DNA from: Paraburkholderia solisilvae
Lineage (GTDB): Bacteria > Pseudomonadota > Gammaproteobacteria > Burkholderiales > Burkholderiaceae
DNA: 45,822 nucleotides
Assembly (NCBI RefSeq): GCF_902859875.1
Contig: NZ_CADIKF010000058.1
Coordinates: 1-45,822, forward strand
Direction of reading: 5' to 3'
Shown here: piece by piece, positions 32,876-42,123 of the stretch
Numbering within the stretch: the first letter of the stretch is position 1
How the letters are laid out: every line of letters starts with the position of its first letter
The notes under the pieces: generated by a model
Database searches by the model: none
Told to the model about the DNA's origin: nothing
The model's input: the letters and a program-made list of their open reading frames with translations, nothing else
Position numbers and translations under genes: made by a program

Positions 32876-33523
32876 ATGTTCGGCATCACCCATTTCGGAT
32901 TCTTCCTCGCCGCCGTTTTTCTGCTGAATGTCACGCCGGGGCCCGACACCGCATACATCGTCGGCCGCAGCGTCGCACAGGGCCGCGCGGCGGGCCTGAT
33001 GTCCGCGCTTGGCATCTCCGCCGGCTGCTGCGTGCATTCGCTCGCCTGCGCGTTCGGGCTGACGGCGCTGCTTGCCGCATCGGCCACCGCGTTCACGGTC
33101 ATCAAGTTCGTTGGCGCGATGTATCTGATCTATCTCGGTGTGCGGCTGGTGTTCGCCAAACCGGCGGCCGACGCGCCAGAACATGCAGGCGCGCAGCGCA
33201 CCGCGGTGGCGCCGAAGTCGATGCGCCAGCTGTTTCTGCAAGGCTTCTGGACGAACGTGTTGAACCCGAAGGTCGTGCTGTTCTTCGTGTCGTTCTTCCC
33301 GCAATTCGTCAGCACCGGCAGCGACCACAAGGCGCTCGCGTTTCTCGTGCTCGGCGTCGTCTTCGTGCTGATGAGTACGGCGTGGAACAGCTTCGTCGCA
33401 TGGGTTGCGGGCAGCGTTACGCGCCGCTTCTCCGGCAAACCCGCCATCCGCAAGTGGCTCGACCGCGTCGTCGGCAGTGCATTCGTCGGACTTGGCGTCA
33501 AGCTGGCAACCGCGTCACGCTGA
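32876..33523 (+). CDS. LysE-family amino-acid exporter
   Basis: 215 aa, six hydrophobic segments as in LysE/RhtB. The N-terminal signature is NVTPGPDTAYIVGRSVAQG, followed by GISAGCCVHSLACAFGL and GAMYLIYLGVRLVF; the C-terminal half has VLNPKVVLFFVSFFPQF. It exports amino acids or homoserine lactone-like solutes across the inner membrane; the substrate is not predictable. It is 102 bp after fmt and 104 bp before htpX. Confidence 0.93.
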   Translation: MFGITHFGFFLAAVFLLNVTPGPDTAYIVGRSVAQGRAAGLMSALGISAGCCVHSLACAFGLTALLAASATAFTVIKFVGAMYLIYLGVRLVFAKPAADAPEHAGAQRTAVAPKSMRQLFLQGFWTNVLNPKVVLFFVSFFPQFVSTGSDHKALAFLVLGVVFVLMSTAWNSFVAWVAGSVTRRFSGKPAIRKWLDRVVGSAFVGLGVKLATASR

Positions 33524-33627
33524 TTGAATTTTTCCGGCTCGCCCGTATCTAACAATTCGCTTACAATTGTTCGCCGTCATCGACGGCATGAGATACGGTC
33601 CCGCGTTCCGGGCAAGGAGTACTGGGT

Positions 33628-34485
33628 ATGTTCAACTGGGTTAAAACCGCGATGCTGATGGCCGCGATCACGGCCCTCTTTATCGTGATCGGCGGCATGA
33701 TCGGCGGCCAACGCGGCATGATGATCGCGCTGCTGCTCGCGCTCGGCATGAACTTCTTTTCCTATTGGTTCTCGGACAAGATGGTGCTGCGCATGTACAA
33801 CGCGCACGAAGTGGACGAGACCACCGCGCCGCAGTTCTACCGGATGATCCGCGAGCTCTCCACTCGCGCGAACCTGCCGATGCCGCGCGTCTACCTGATC
33901 GACGAAGATCAACCGAACGCATTCGCAACCGGCCGTAATCCCGAACACGCCGCCGTGGCTGCGACCACGGGCATCCTGCGCGTGTTGTCCGAGCGCGAGA
34001 TGCGCGGCGTGATGGCGCATGAGCTGGCGCATGTGAAGCATCGCGACATTCTGATCTCGACCATCTCGGCGACGATGGCGGGCGCGATTTCCGCACTCGC
34101 GAACTTCGCGATGTTCTTTGGCGGCCGTGACGAAAATGGCCGTCCGGGCAACCCGATCGCGAGCATTGCGGTCGCGCTGCTCGCACCGATCGCCGGCGCG
34201 CTGATTCAGATGGCCATCTCGCGCGCTCGCGAATTCGAGGCGGACCGCGGCGGTGCGCAGATTTCCGGCGACCCGCAAGCGCTCGCGGCGGCGCTCGACA
34301 AGATTCACCGTTATGCGAGCGGCATTCCGTTCCCAACGGCGGAGGCGCATCCTTCCACCGCGCAGATGATGATCATGAATCCGTTGTCGGGCGGCGGCAT
34401 CGCCAATCTGTTTTCAACTCATCCGTCCACAGAAGAGCGCATCGCGCGCCTGATGGAAATGGCGCGCACGGGGCGCTTCGACTAA
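33628..34485 (+). CDS. htpX: Zinc metalloprotease HtpX
   Basis: 285 aa with two N-terminal transmembrane segments (MFNWVKTAMLMAAITALFIV, then GMMIALLLALGMNFFSYWF). The zinc motif HELAHVKH lies at 131-138 and the third zinc ligand region (AREFEADRGG) follows. M48 family membrane protease that degrades misfolded inner-membrane proteins with FtsH. ATG at 33628 with AAGGAG about 14 bp upstream. Two GC hairpins follow at 34505-34557. Confidence 0.96.
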   Translation: MFNWVKTAMLMAAITALFIVIGGMIGGQRGMMIALLLALGMNFFSYWFSDKMVLRMYNAHEVDETTAPQFYRMIRELSTRANLPMPRVYLIDEDQPNAFATGRNPEHAAVAATTGILRVLSEREMRGVMAHELAHVKHRDILISTISATMAGAISALANFAMFFGGRDENGRPGNPIASIAVALLAPIAGALIQMAISRAREFEADRGGAQISGDPQALAAALDKIHRYASGIPFPTAEAHPSTAQMMIMNPLSGGGIANLFSTHPSTEERIARLMEMARTGRFD

Positions 34486-34814
34486 GTCCGCGTACTCTTC
34501 TGACCGCACCGGCGGCCATGCCGGTGCGAAAACCGGGCGAGCCAGGCGAGGCTCGCCTGATCCCCGCCTGGCCCTTGCCGAACGCCCATAACGTGCGAAT
34601 GCGCGTCGGAATCATCGCGGCAGGGCGCCGCCAGATTTGCTTGCGCACGCTTTCTCCGCCGTAACGCAGCGGCGGCGCAGACGCAATGCTGCTGCGGCCT
34701 CGCTGTTGCTGATCACGCACACGTGCGCCGCCACCGGTCTGTCTCATTACCGCACCACGCTACAATGTGCCGTTTAGACCGCCCGCACTCCCCGTGCCCG
34801 CCTCATCCCTGTTC
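34486..34814. other. Intergenic region between htpX and rsmB with two hairpins
   Basis: The hairpins CGCACCGGC / GCCGGTGCG (34505-34528) and GGCGAGCC / GGCTCGCC (34536-34557) lie soon after the htpX stop, without T-runs, and probably act as weak or Rho-linked terminators. The rest of the stretch has no gene; a promoter for rsmB is expected before 34767. Confidence 0.5.
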
Positions 34815-36242
34815 ATGACCCGAAAGCCGTCCTCGCGCGCGGTTCCGCCGGCAGCGCGTCCTCACGAGCCCCGCCTTTCCACGCTGCATCTTGCACCGGA
34901 GTCGCTTGGCTTCGCGCTCGATTGCGCGGCGCAAGCGGTCGGCGCCGTGCGTCTTGGCGCCGCGCTGCCCGCGGCCCTCAGCACCGTATTCGCGTCGCTG
35001 CCCGAAGGCAGCGCGGCCGCGTCGCACGGCGCAGTCCAGGACATCGCATACCGGACGATGCGGCGCTTGGGCGTCGCGGAGTGGCTGGTCGCGAGGCTGG
35101 TCCGCAAACCGCCGCCGCCACACGTCGCTCACGTGCTCGCCTGCGCGTTCGCGCTATTGGTCGACGACGAAGCGTCCGCCGCCTATACGCCGTTCACCGT
35201 GGTTGACCAGGCGGTCGGCGCGATCGGCGCGCGCCGCGAGTTCGCGTTCGCGAAGGGGCTGACCAACGCGGTGCTGCGCAACTTCCTGCGCGAACGCAGT
35301 GCGCTCATCAGCGAATCGCAACGCGACGACGTCGCGCGCTGGAACTACCCGCGCTGGTGGATCGAGGCCGTGCGAAACGCGTGGCCCGACGCGTGGCAGG
35401 ACATGCTCGAGGCCGGCAACACGCAAGGTCCGTTGACGTTGCGCGTCAACGCGCGCCGCTCGAGCGTCGACGCTTACCTGCAAACGTTGCACGACCATCA
35501 GATCGCCGCGACGCAGGTCGGCCTGCAGGCCATTCGCCTGGAGGCCCCGCTGCCCGTCGACCGCATTCCGGGCTTTCGCGACGGCGTCGTCTCGGTGCAG
35601 GACGCCGGCGCGCAGCGCGCCGCGCAACTGCTCGGCGTGGCAAACGGCATGCGCGTGCTCGACGCGTGCGCCGCGCCCGGCGGCAAGACCGGCCACCTGC
35701 TCGAACTCGCCGACATCGACCTCGTTGCGCTCGAAAGCGACCGGTCCCGCGCGCAACGCATCGGCGAAAATTTGCGGCGTCTTAGCCTTGCAGCGGACAT
35801 TCGGATCGGCGACGCGGGCAATCCGTCCGCGTGGCATGACCCGTCCGAGCCGCGCTTCGACCGTGTTCTCGCCGACGTGCCGTGCTCCGCATCGGGCATC
35901 GTGCGCCGCCATCCGGACATTCGCTGGCTGCGCCGCGCGGCCGACATCGCGTCGCTGGTCGTCGAGCAGCGGCGCATCCTCGCCGCGCTATGGCCGCTCG
36001 TGAAGACGGGCGGCGAGTTGCTGTACGTCACATGCTCGATCCTGCCCGATGAAGGTGAGTTGCAGGCAGTGTGGTTTGGAAACAACCATCAGGATGCGGT
36101 ACGATTGGACGCGCCGGGGCAACTGCTGCCCGCAGTGGCTCGCGCGCCCGCCGACCCATCGGCTGGTTCCCGCGCCGGATGGACCACCGGCTCGAACCCA
36201 GACCACGACGGATTCTTCTACGCGCGCTTTCAGAAACGGTGA
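34815..36242 (+). CDS. rsmB: 16S rRNA (cytosine-967 C5)-methyltransferase
   Basis: 475 aa from the ATG at 34815 (MTRKPSSRAVPP); an upstream GTG at 34767 would add 16 residues. The N-terminal NusB-like RNA-binding domain is followed by the SAM-binding MTase. VLDACAAPGGKTGHLLEL is motif I, ADVPCSASGIVRRHPD is motif IV with the catalytic cysteine, and TCSILPDEGE is motif VI with the second cysteine. Methylates C967 of 16S rRNA. Its stop overlaps the GTG start of the DUF4390 gene (GTGA at 36239-36242). Confidence 0.94.
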   Translation: MTRKPSSRAVPPAARPHEPRLSTLHLAPESLGFALDCAAQAVGAVRLGAALPAALSTVFASLPEGSAAASHGAVQDIAYRTMRRLGVAEWLVARLVRKPPPPHVAHVLACAFALLVDDEASAAYTPFTVVDQAVGAIGARREFAFAKGLTNAVLRNFLRERSALISESQRDDVARWNYPRWWIEAVRNAWPDAWQDMLEAGNTQGPLTLRVNARRSSVDAYLQTLHDHQIAATQVGLQAIRLEAPLPVDRIPGFRDGVVSVQDAGAQRAAQLLGVANGMRVLDACAAPGGKTGHLLELADIDLVALESDRSRAQRIGENLRRLSLAADIRIGDAGNPSAWHDPSEPRFDRVLADVPCSASGIVRRHPDIRWLRRAADIASLVVEQRRILAALWPLVKTGGELLYVTCSILPDEGELQAVWFGNNHQDAVRLDAPGQLLPAVARAPADPSAGSRAGWTTGSNPDHDGFFYARFQKR

Positions 36243-36829
36243 CCATCAAACACCTTCTTCCGCTACGGCTCGCGGTCGCGCTCTGGATGGCGCTGGCCCT
36301 TTGCCTGACCGCAGCCGGGCCGGCGCGCGCCGATTCGATCGCGGTTCAGCGAGCATCGCTGCAATCGGACGGCAGCGGATGGAGTCTCGATGCGCGGTTC
36401 GATTTCGATCTGAACAGCAACCTCGAGGACGCAGTCAATAAAGGCATTCCGCTTTACTTCACGACCGACTTCGAGCTGAGCCGTCCGCGCTGGTACTGGT
36501 TCGACGAGCAGCCGGTCAGCGTATCGCAGAGCATCCGCCTGTCGTTCCAGCCGCTCACACGCGAATATCGCGTCTCGACCGGCGGCCTGCAGTTCGGTTT
36601 CAGTTCGCTGAATGAGGCGCTATCGGTGATCAAGCACGTCACGTCGTGGCATGTGATCGACCGCAATCAGGTTCACCCCGGGGAGACCTACACCGCGTCG
36701 GTGCGCATGCAGCTCGATATCGCACTGATGCCCAAGCCGTTCCAGATCGACGCAGTCAACAACCGCGACTGGAACCTTGCTTCCGACTGGAAGCGTTTCA
36801 CTTTCACGGTGAGCGATCGTGCTAAATAA
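36239..36829 (+). CDS. DUF4390 periplasmic protein
   Basis: 196 aa from the GTG at 36239. An N-terminal signal peptide is visible (LRLAVALWMALALCLTAAGP, cleavage near ARA-DS). The remainder matches DUF4390: WSLDARFDFDLNSNLEDAVN, GIPLYFTTDFELSRPRWYWF, then FQPLTREYRVSTGGLQFGF. The function is unknown. It overlaps rsmB by 4 bp and ntrY by 11 bp, so it is translationally linked to both. The rsmB-DUF4390-ntrY-ntrX order is conserved in this group, suggesting that the domain feeds a signal to the kinase. Confidence 0.85.
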   Translation: MTIKHLLPLRLAVALWMALALCLTAAGPARADSIAVQRASLQSDGSGWSLDARFDFDLNSNLEDAVNKGIPLYFTTDFELSRPRWYWFDEQPVSVSQSIRLSFQPLTREYRVSTGGLQFGFSSLNEALSVIKHVTSWHVIDRNQVHPGETYTASVRMQLDIALMPKPFQIDAVNNRDWNLASDWKRFTFTVSDRAK

Positions 36830-39257
36830 AGTGCGCCGCGACACCAGTGTCAGCAGCGTCGTCGTGCGTTTGCTGGTGTCGACGGTGGCGGTCACGGCCG
36901 TCCTGCTGCTCGTGCTGCTGGCAGCCGCGAGCGCGAATACCGAATTCTTCGACCGCTATTACCAGTGGCTCTACACGGCCAATATCGCGGTCGCGCTGAT
37001 CTTCATGGTGATCGTGGCGGTGCTCGTCGTCGTGATCATCTCGCGCTTGCGCAAGGGCAAGTTCGGCACCCGGCTGCTCGCGAAGCTCGCTTTCTTCTTC
37101 GCGCTGGTTGGCGTGGTGCCGGGCGGCATCATCTACATCGTGTCGTATCAGTTCGTGTCGCGCAGCATCGAGTCGTGGTTCGACGTGAACGTCGAAACCG
37201 CGCTCACGTCGGGCTTGAGCCTCGGGCGCGGCATGCTCGATGCGTCGCTGTCCGACTTGCAGACCAAGGGCCGCCTGATGGCCGAGCAGCTCGCGAACTC
37301 GGATTCGGCGGGCACCACGCTCACGCTGCTGCGCTTGCGCGATCAGTTCGGCGTGCAGGACGCGACCATCGTCGAGCCGGCGCGCAGCATGTCGGGCGCG
37401 TCGCCGGAGATGCACGTGGTGGCGCAGGCCACCGGCAATTACGCGTCGCTCGTGCCGACCGACCTGCCGACGCCTTTGATGATCGAGCAGGCGCGCGGCC
37501 GCGGTTTCGCGGCGATCGAAGGCGAAGTGGACGGCGACCCGCGCGCGGTGGGCAACAAGGGCGTGCTGCGGTTGCGCATCGTGCAGCGCATTCCGGACAC
37601 GAACGCCACGCAGTTGCAGCCGACCGACCGCTTCCTGCAACTGACGCAGCCGGTGTCCGCGTCGCTTGCGCGCAATGCCGACGCGGTGCAGCGCGCATAC
37701 CGCGAGTATCAGGAGAAGGCGCTGGGCCGCACCGGCTTGCGCAAGATGTACATCGGCACGCTGACGCTGGCGCTGTTCCTCGCCACCTTCATCGCGATGA
37801 TGCTTGCGCTCGCGCTCGGCAATCAGCTCGCGCGGCCGCTGTTCCTGCTTGCGCAGGGTACGAAGGAAGTGACCGAAGGCGACTACACGCCCAAGCGCGA
37901 GATCAAGTCGCGTGACGAACTCGGCTTCCTCACGCAGTCGTTCAACGCGATGACGCGGCAGCTTTCCGAAGCGCGCGCGGCGGTCGAGAACAACCGCATC
38001 GCGCTCGAACATTCGAAGACGTATCTCGAGAGCATTCTCGCGAACCTGACCGCGGGCGTGTTCGTGTTCGACCGGCAGTTCAGGCTCACCACCGCGAATC
38101 GCGGCGCCGAGCGCATTTTCGGCCAGCCGTTCCAGGCCGCGCTCGGTTTGCCGCTCGACCGGATCGTGGTGCTGGCCGAGTTCGGCGCGCTGATCCGCAA
38201 GGCGTTTGCCGATCGCGAGGCCACGGGCAGTGACGACCGGCAAGACGATGGCCACTGGCAGCAGCAGTTCTCGATGCAGGCGCAAGGCGAATCGGATCCG
38301 CTCACGCTGCTCGTGCGCGGCGCGCGGCTGCTCGCCGTGACGAAGCCGGCGGACGACGCCGAAGACCCGCAGACGGCCGGCTACGTCGTGGTGTTCGACG
38401 ATATCTCCGATGTGATCTCGGCGCAGCGTTCGATCGCATGGGGCGAAGTCGCGCGGCGTCTTGCGCATGAGATCAAGAACCCGCTCACGCCGATCCAGCT
38501 TTCGGCCGAGCGTCTGCAGATGAAGCTTGCCGACAAACTCGCGCCGCATGATGCCGATGTGCTGAAGCGCGGCGCGACCACGATCGTGAATCAGGTGGCG
38601 GCGATGAAGCAGATGGTCGATGATTTCCGTGACTACGCGCGCACGCCGCCCGCAGTGCTCGCGAATTTGCAGCTTAATGAACTCGTAAGCGAAGTGCTGA
38701 CGCTGTACGGCATCGAGGAAGGCAAGAGCGCAATCAATGTGGAGATGGGCGAGCTGCCGGTGATTCGCGGCGATGCGACGCAACTTCGGCAGGTGATCCA
38801 CAACCTGCTGCAGAATGCGCAGGACGCGGTTGCCGAAGTCCCGCATCCGCGTGTGCTGCTCGAGACGCGGACAGTAGAATATGGCGATGCCGATGCGGAA
38901 GGCAAAACCCGCATCGCCGTGCGCCTCGCGATATCGGACAATGGGCCGGGCTTTCCGGCGCGCATCCTGACGCGCGCGTTCGAACCTTATGTGACGACTA
39001 AAGCCAAAGGAACAGGGCTTGGGCTGGCGATGGTCAAGAAGATCGTCGACGAACACGGCGCGCGTATCGATATCCGCAACCGCCTCAAGGCAGGCGATGT
39101 GATCGAGGGCGCCCAGATCTCGATTCTCTTCCTTCAACTCGCAGACAATGCGGCGCCCGGCAGTGGGTCTCAGGGAGTACCGACCGGGTCGCAGACGGCG
39201 CGCAGTAGCGCGTCGCAGGGAACGACAAAAGCAACAGTGCAGACAAGGGCAGCGTAA
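36819..39257 (+). CDS. ntrY: Sensor histidine kinase NtrY
   Basis: 812 aa from the GTG at 36819. N-terminal transmembrane segments (VAVTAVLLLVLLAAASA; FMVIVAVLVVVIISRL; another near residue 90; one before HAMP), a large extracytoplasmic sensor, HAMP near 360, PAS near 400, HisKA with phospho-acceptor H550 (RRLAHEIKNPLTPIQLSAE) and HATPase (N box, G1, G2). It autophosphorylates and passes phosphate to NtrX. The gene overlaps DUF4390 and is followed immediately by ntrX (stop and start adjacent at 39257/39258). Controls nitrogen or redox response in related bacteria; the signal here is not known. Confidence 0.94.
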   Translation: MLNKVRRDTSVSSVVVRLLVSTVAVTAVLLLVLLAAASANTEFFDRYYQWLYTANIAVALIFMVIVAVLVVVIISRLRKGKFGTRLLAKLAFFFALVGVVPGGIIYIVSYQFVSRSIESWFDVNVETALTSGLSLGRGMLDASLSDLQTKGRLMAEQLANSDSAGTTLTLLRLRDQFGVQDATIVEPARSMSGASPEMHVVAQATGNYASLVPTDLPTPLMIEQARGRGFAAIEGEVDGDPRAVGNKGVLRLRIVQRIPDTNATQLQPTDRFLQLTQPVSASLARNADAVQRAYREYQEKALGRTGLRKMYIGTLTLALFLATFIAMMLALALGNQLARPLFLLAQGTKEVTEGDYTPKREIKSRDELGFLTQSFNAMTRQLSEARAAVENNRIALEHSKTYLESILANLTAGVFVFDRQFRLTTANRGAERIFGQPFQAALGLPLDRIVVLAEFGALIRKAFADREATGSDDRQDDGHWQQQFSMQAQGESDPLTLLVRGARLLAVTKPADDAEDPQTAGYVVVFDDISDVISAQRSIAWGEVARRLAHEIKNPLTPIQLSAERLQMKLADKLAPHDADVLKRGATTIVNQVAAMKQMVDDFRDYARTPPAVLANLQLNELVSEVLTLYGIEEGKSAINVEMGELPVIRGDATQLRQVIHNLLQNAQDAVAEVPHPRVLLETRTVEYGDADAEGKTRIAVRLAISDNGPGFPARILTRAFEPYVTTKAKGTGLGLAMVKKIVDEHGARIDIRNRLKAGDVIEGAQISILFLQLADNAAPGSGSQGVPTGSQTARSSASQGTTKATVQTRAA

Positions 39258-39947
39258 ATGGCAACCATCCTGGTGGTAGATGATGAAATGGGCATCCGGG
39301 AATTGCTCTCGGAGATCCTCAGCGACGAAGGGCACGTCGTCGAAGCCGCGGAGAACGCGCAGGAAGCGCGCGAGTCACGCTTGCGCGCGGCGCCCGACCT
39401 GGTGCTGCTCGACATCTGGATGCCCGACACCGACGGCGTCACATTGCTGAAAGAATGGGCCGCACAAGGGCAACTGACGATGCCGGTCATCATGATGTCG
39501 GGCCACGCGACCATCGATACGGCCGTCGAAGCGACGAAGATCGGCGCGCTGAATTTCCTCGAGAAGCCGATTGCGCTGCAGAAGCTGCTGAAGGCGGTCG
39601 AGCAGGGACTGGCGCGCGGCAGCGCGGCGCCCGCGGCGGGCGGTGCGGCGGCAAAGCCCGCGTCGCCGGCGAACGCGTCGGCCGTCGCGTCGGCTGCGGC
39701 ATTGCCGATGCTTGCCACGGACAGCACGAGCGGCGCCACATTGCCCGCGCAAACCACGTCCATTTCGTTCGACATCCCGTTGCGCGATGCGCGCGATGCG
39801 TTCGAGCGCGCGTACTTCGAATATCACCTGGCGCGTGAGAACGGCAGCATGACGCGCGTCGCAGAGAAGACCGGGCTCGAGCGCACGCACCTGTATCGCA
39901 AGCTCAAGCAGCTCGGCGTGGATCTCGGCAAGAACAAGGGCGAGTGA
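39258..39947 (+). CDS. ntrX: NtrX-type response regulator without AAA+ domain
   Basis: 229 aa: receiver domain (ILVVDDEMGIRELLSEIL, phospho-acceptor D52 in LVLLDIWMP, MMSGHATIDTAV, LEKPI) linked by an Ala-rich stretch (about residues 120-175) to a Fis-type HTH_8 domain (NGSMTRVAEKTGLERTHLYR). The sigma-54-interacting AAA+ module of classical NtrX is absent. This short form cannot open sigma-54 promoters and probably acts as a DNA-binding repressor or sigma-70 activator. Directly downstream of ntrY. Confidence 0.93.
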   Translation: MATILVVDDEMGIRELLSEILSDEGHVVEAAENAQEARESRLRAAPDLVLLDIWMPDTDGVTLLKEWAAQGQLTMPVIMMSGHATIDTAVEATKIGALNFLEKPIALQKLLKAVEQGLARGSAAPAAGGAAAKPASPANASAVASAAALPMLATDSTSGATLPAQTTSISFDIPLRDARDAFERAYFEYHLARENGSMTRVAEKTGLERTHLYRKLKQLGVDLGKNKGE

Positions 39948-40045
39948 CTGTCGCCGCGTTTCGGGCGCGACGCGGCTTGCCCGGCAAATTTCAGGAAGGG
40001 GCTTGAGACGGCCGTCAGGCTTTGCTATACTCTCGCTTCTTCGTT

Positions 40046-40121
40046 GGCCCGGTAGCTCAGTTGGTAGAGCAGCGGATTGAAAATCCGCGTGTCGGTGGTT
40101 CGATTCCGCCCCAGGCCACCA
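40046..40121 (+). tRNA. tRNA-Phe (anticodon GAA)
   Basis: 76 nt with encoded CCA. Acceptor stem GGCCCGG / CCAGGCC, anticodon loop TTGAAAA (GAA) between GCGGA and TCCGC, T-arm GGTTCGATTCC. It is followed by a terminator-like hairpin. The tRNA is the only feature here; no element is integrated at its 3' end. Confidence 0.95.
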
Positions 40122-40128
40122 GAATTCG

Positions 40129-40161
40129 GCCCCAGGACATCGCAAGATTCCTGGGGCTTTT
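40129..40161 (+). terminator. Terminator after tRNA-Phe
   Basis: GCCCCAGG, a 13-base loop, CCTGGGGC then TTTT: an 8-bp stem with a short T-run, starting 8 bp after the tRNA. Confidence 0.75.
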
Positions 40162-40451
40162 GCCATATGCGCCGGGCGCAGCGCGGTCCGCGCGTCGATG
40201 CGCGATGTAGGCGCCGCCGGCAGTGCACGGGGCCGCATGATAAAATCGCAACAATTCAAGGGCTTGCACTGTCCGGTCGCAAGTCCTTTTTTGTTTCGTG
40301 TTTGTGTTTTGCGTTTGTTTCGCGCTTGATTCGCGCTTGTTTCGAATGGCCTCGGCTGCGGCACGGCGCAGCCAGCCCGGTCAGCTCGCGGCGTGCGGAG
40401 CAAACGGCCAGCACGAAGCGCAGGGCAACGGCGGGCAGATGGCACTCAACC

Positions 40452-40498
40452 GCGGCAACTGAACGGCGGCGAATCGAGTGCGGCAACTGAACGGCGGC
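40452..40498 (+). repeat. Two direct repeats GCGGCAACTGAACGGCGGC
   Basis: Copies at 40452-40470 and 40480-40498, 28-bp period. Role unknown; probably slippage or a minor regulatory remnant. Confidence 0.7.
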
Positions 40499-40686
40499 AA
40501 CCGGTGTGGCAACCCGCATGCGGCCGAACCTCGCGAGATGCAGCCGCGCGCCGCGCCGGTCATCGGCAATTAGATCATCGGCATCAGTGCCGCCCGCTTC
40601 GGGCAGCGAGGCTCGTGCCTATACTGCTTGAGCTGGCATCGGCGCCGGCGCGAATGTAACCCATTGAGCCATCACGGAGTATCACG

Positions 40687-41418
40687 GTGATCCGCAAAGA
40701 CGCGAAGCGCAGCGCGCTGGTGCTGTTTTCCGGCGGCCAGGACTCGGCCACGTGCCTCGCCTGGGCGCTCGACCGCTACGAGACGGTCGAGACGCTCGGT
40801 TTCGACTACGGCCAGCGGCACCGCGTCGAACTCGAATGTCGCGACGGCTTTCGCAAGGCGATCAGCGATACGTTTCCCGAATGGGGCGCGCGTCTCGGCG
40901 ACGATCACACGGTCGATCTGTCGGTGCTCGGCGCCATCAGCGACACCGCGATGACGCGCGAAATCGAAATCGAGACCGCCGCGAGCGGCCTGCCGAACAC
41001 GTTCGTGCCCGGCCGCAATCTGATGTTCATGACGATCGCCGCGGCGATCGCCTATCGGCGCGGCTTGCAGGTGCTTGTCGGCGGCATGTGCGAGACGGAT
41101 TTCTCCGGCTACCCCGATTGCCGCGACGACACGCTCAAGGCGCTGCAAGTCGCGCTGAATCTCGGCATGGACAGCCGCCTCGTCGTCGAGACGCCGTTGA
41201 TGTGGCTCGACAAGGCCGACACATGGCGTCTCGCGTATCAGCTGGGCGGCGACGCGCTGGTCGAGCAGGTGCGCGTCGAAACGCATACCTGCTACGTCGG
41301 CGAGCGCGCGGTCCTGCATCCGTGGGGCTTCGGTTGCGGCGAGTGCCCGGCATGCCGTCTGCGCAAGCGCGGCTACGAAGCGTATCTCGCGGGCGAGCAG
41401 GTCACCGAGCCGGTGTGA
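40687..41418 (+). CDS. queC: 7-cyano-7-deazaguanine (preQ0) synthase
   Basis: 243 aa from the GTG at 40687 with GGAG about 8 nt upstream. It converts carboxydeazaguanine to preQ0 using ATP and ammonia. PP-loop motif SGGQDS at 15-20, FVPGRNLMF near 101, and the C-terminal zinc motif (GWGFGCGECPACRLRKRGY, four Cys). Followed by queE 67 bp downstream. Confidence 0.96.
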   Translation: MIRKDAKRSALVLFSGGQDSATCLAWALDRYETVETLGFDYGQRHRVELECRDGFRKAISDTFPEWGARLGDDHTVDLSVLGAISDTAMTREIEIETAASGLPNTFVPGRNLMFMTIAAAIAYRRGLQVLVGGMCETDFSGYPDCRDDTLKALQVALNLGMDSRLVVETPLMWLDKADTWRLAYQLGGDALVEQVRVETHTCYVGERAVLHPWGFGCGECPACRLRKRGYEAYLAGEQVTEPV

Positions 41419-41485
41419 GACGCCGACACGACGAATCATTCGACACAATTAACCCAGCGAACCCAGCGCATCAGGCAGAACCAGC

Positions 41486-42118
41486 ATGACGTACGCGGTC
41501 AAGGAAATCTTCTACACGCTGCAAGGCGAAGGCGCGAACGCCGGACGCCCGGCGGTGTTCTGCCGGTTCGCCGGTTGCAACCTGTGGTCCGGCCGTGAAG
41601 AAGACCGCGCCGATGCGGTATGCCGTTTCTGCGACACCGACTTCGTCGGCACCGATGGCGAAAACGGCGGCAAGTACCGCAGCGCCGATGAACTCGTCGC
41701 GAAGATCGCGTCGTTGTGGCCCGCGGGCGAAGACGAGCGCTTCGTCGTCTGCACCGGCGGCGAGCCGATGCTGCAGATCGACCCGCCGTTCGTCGATGCG
41801 CTGCACGCGGCAGGCTTCGAGATTGCGATCGAAACGAACGGCTCGCTGCCGGTGCTCGATACGATCGACTGGATCTGCGTGAGCCCGAAGGCGGATGCGC
41901 CGCTCGTCGTGACGAAGGGCAACGAGCTGAAGGTGGTGATCCCGCAGCATAATCAGCGTCTGTCCGACTACGAAAAGCTCGACTTCGAATACTTCCTCGT
42001 CCAGCCGATGGACGGTCCGTCGCGCGATATCAACACGAAGCTCGCGATCGACTGGTGCAAACGTCATCCGCGTTGGCGTCTGTCGATGCAAACTCACAAG
42101 TACCTGAACATCCCCTGA
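41486..42118 (+). CDS. queE: 7-carboxy-7-deazaguanine synthase (radical SAM)
   Basis: 210 aa. It converts 6-carboxytetrahydropterin to carboxydeazaguanine. The cluster-binding cysteines C31, C46 and C49 show the QueE pattern C-x14-C-x2-C. TLQGEGANAGRPAVF and TGGEPMLQ (the GGE motif for SAM binding) are present. queD follows after 5 bp. Confidence 0.95.
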   Translation: MTYAVKEIFYTLQGEGANAGRPAVFCRFAGCNLWSGREEDRADAVCRFCDTDFVGTDGENGGKYRSADELVAKIASLWPAGEDERFVVCTGGEPMLQIDPPFVDALHAAGFEIAIETNGSLPVLDTIDWICVSPKADAPLVVTKGNELKVVIPQHNQRLSDYEKLDFEYFLVQPMDGPSRDINTKLAIDWCKRHPRWRLSMQTHKYLNIP

Positions 42119-42123
42119 TCGCC

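Larger units (their letters stand above)
40122..40686. other. Long spacer between tRNA-Phe and queC with repeats
   Basis: About 565 bp without a convincing gene. It starts with a terminator, then a low-complexity T/G-rich run (repeated TTTG, TTTCG, GCGCTTG at 40285-40345), then two copies of GCGGCAACTGAACGGCGGC (40452-40470 and 40480-40498). No riboswitch was recognised, though queC genes are often preQ1-controlled. Confidence 0.5.

Noticed and set aside
36822..39335. 837-aa open frame on the - strand across ntrY
   Set aside because: It is the antisense shadow of ntrY; the composition is Arg/His-rich and no domain is seen.
40046..40121. tRNA-Phe as an integration site
   Set aside because: The tRNA is followed by its own terminator and core genes, with no integrase or mobile genes.
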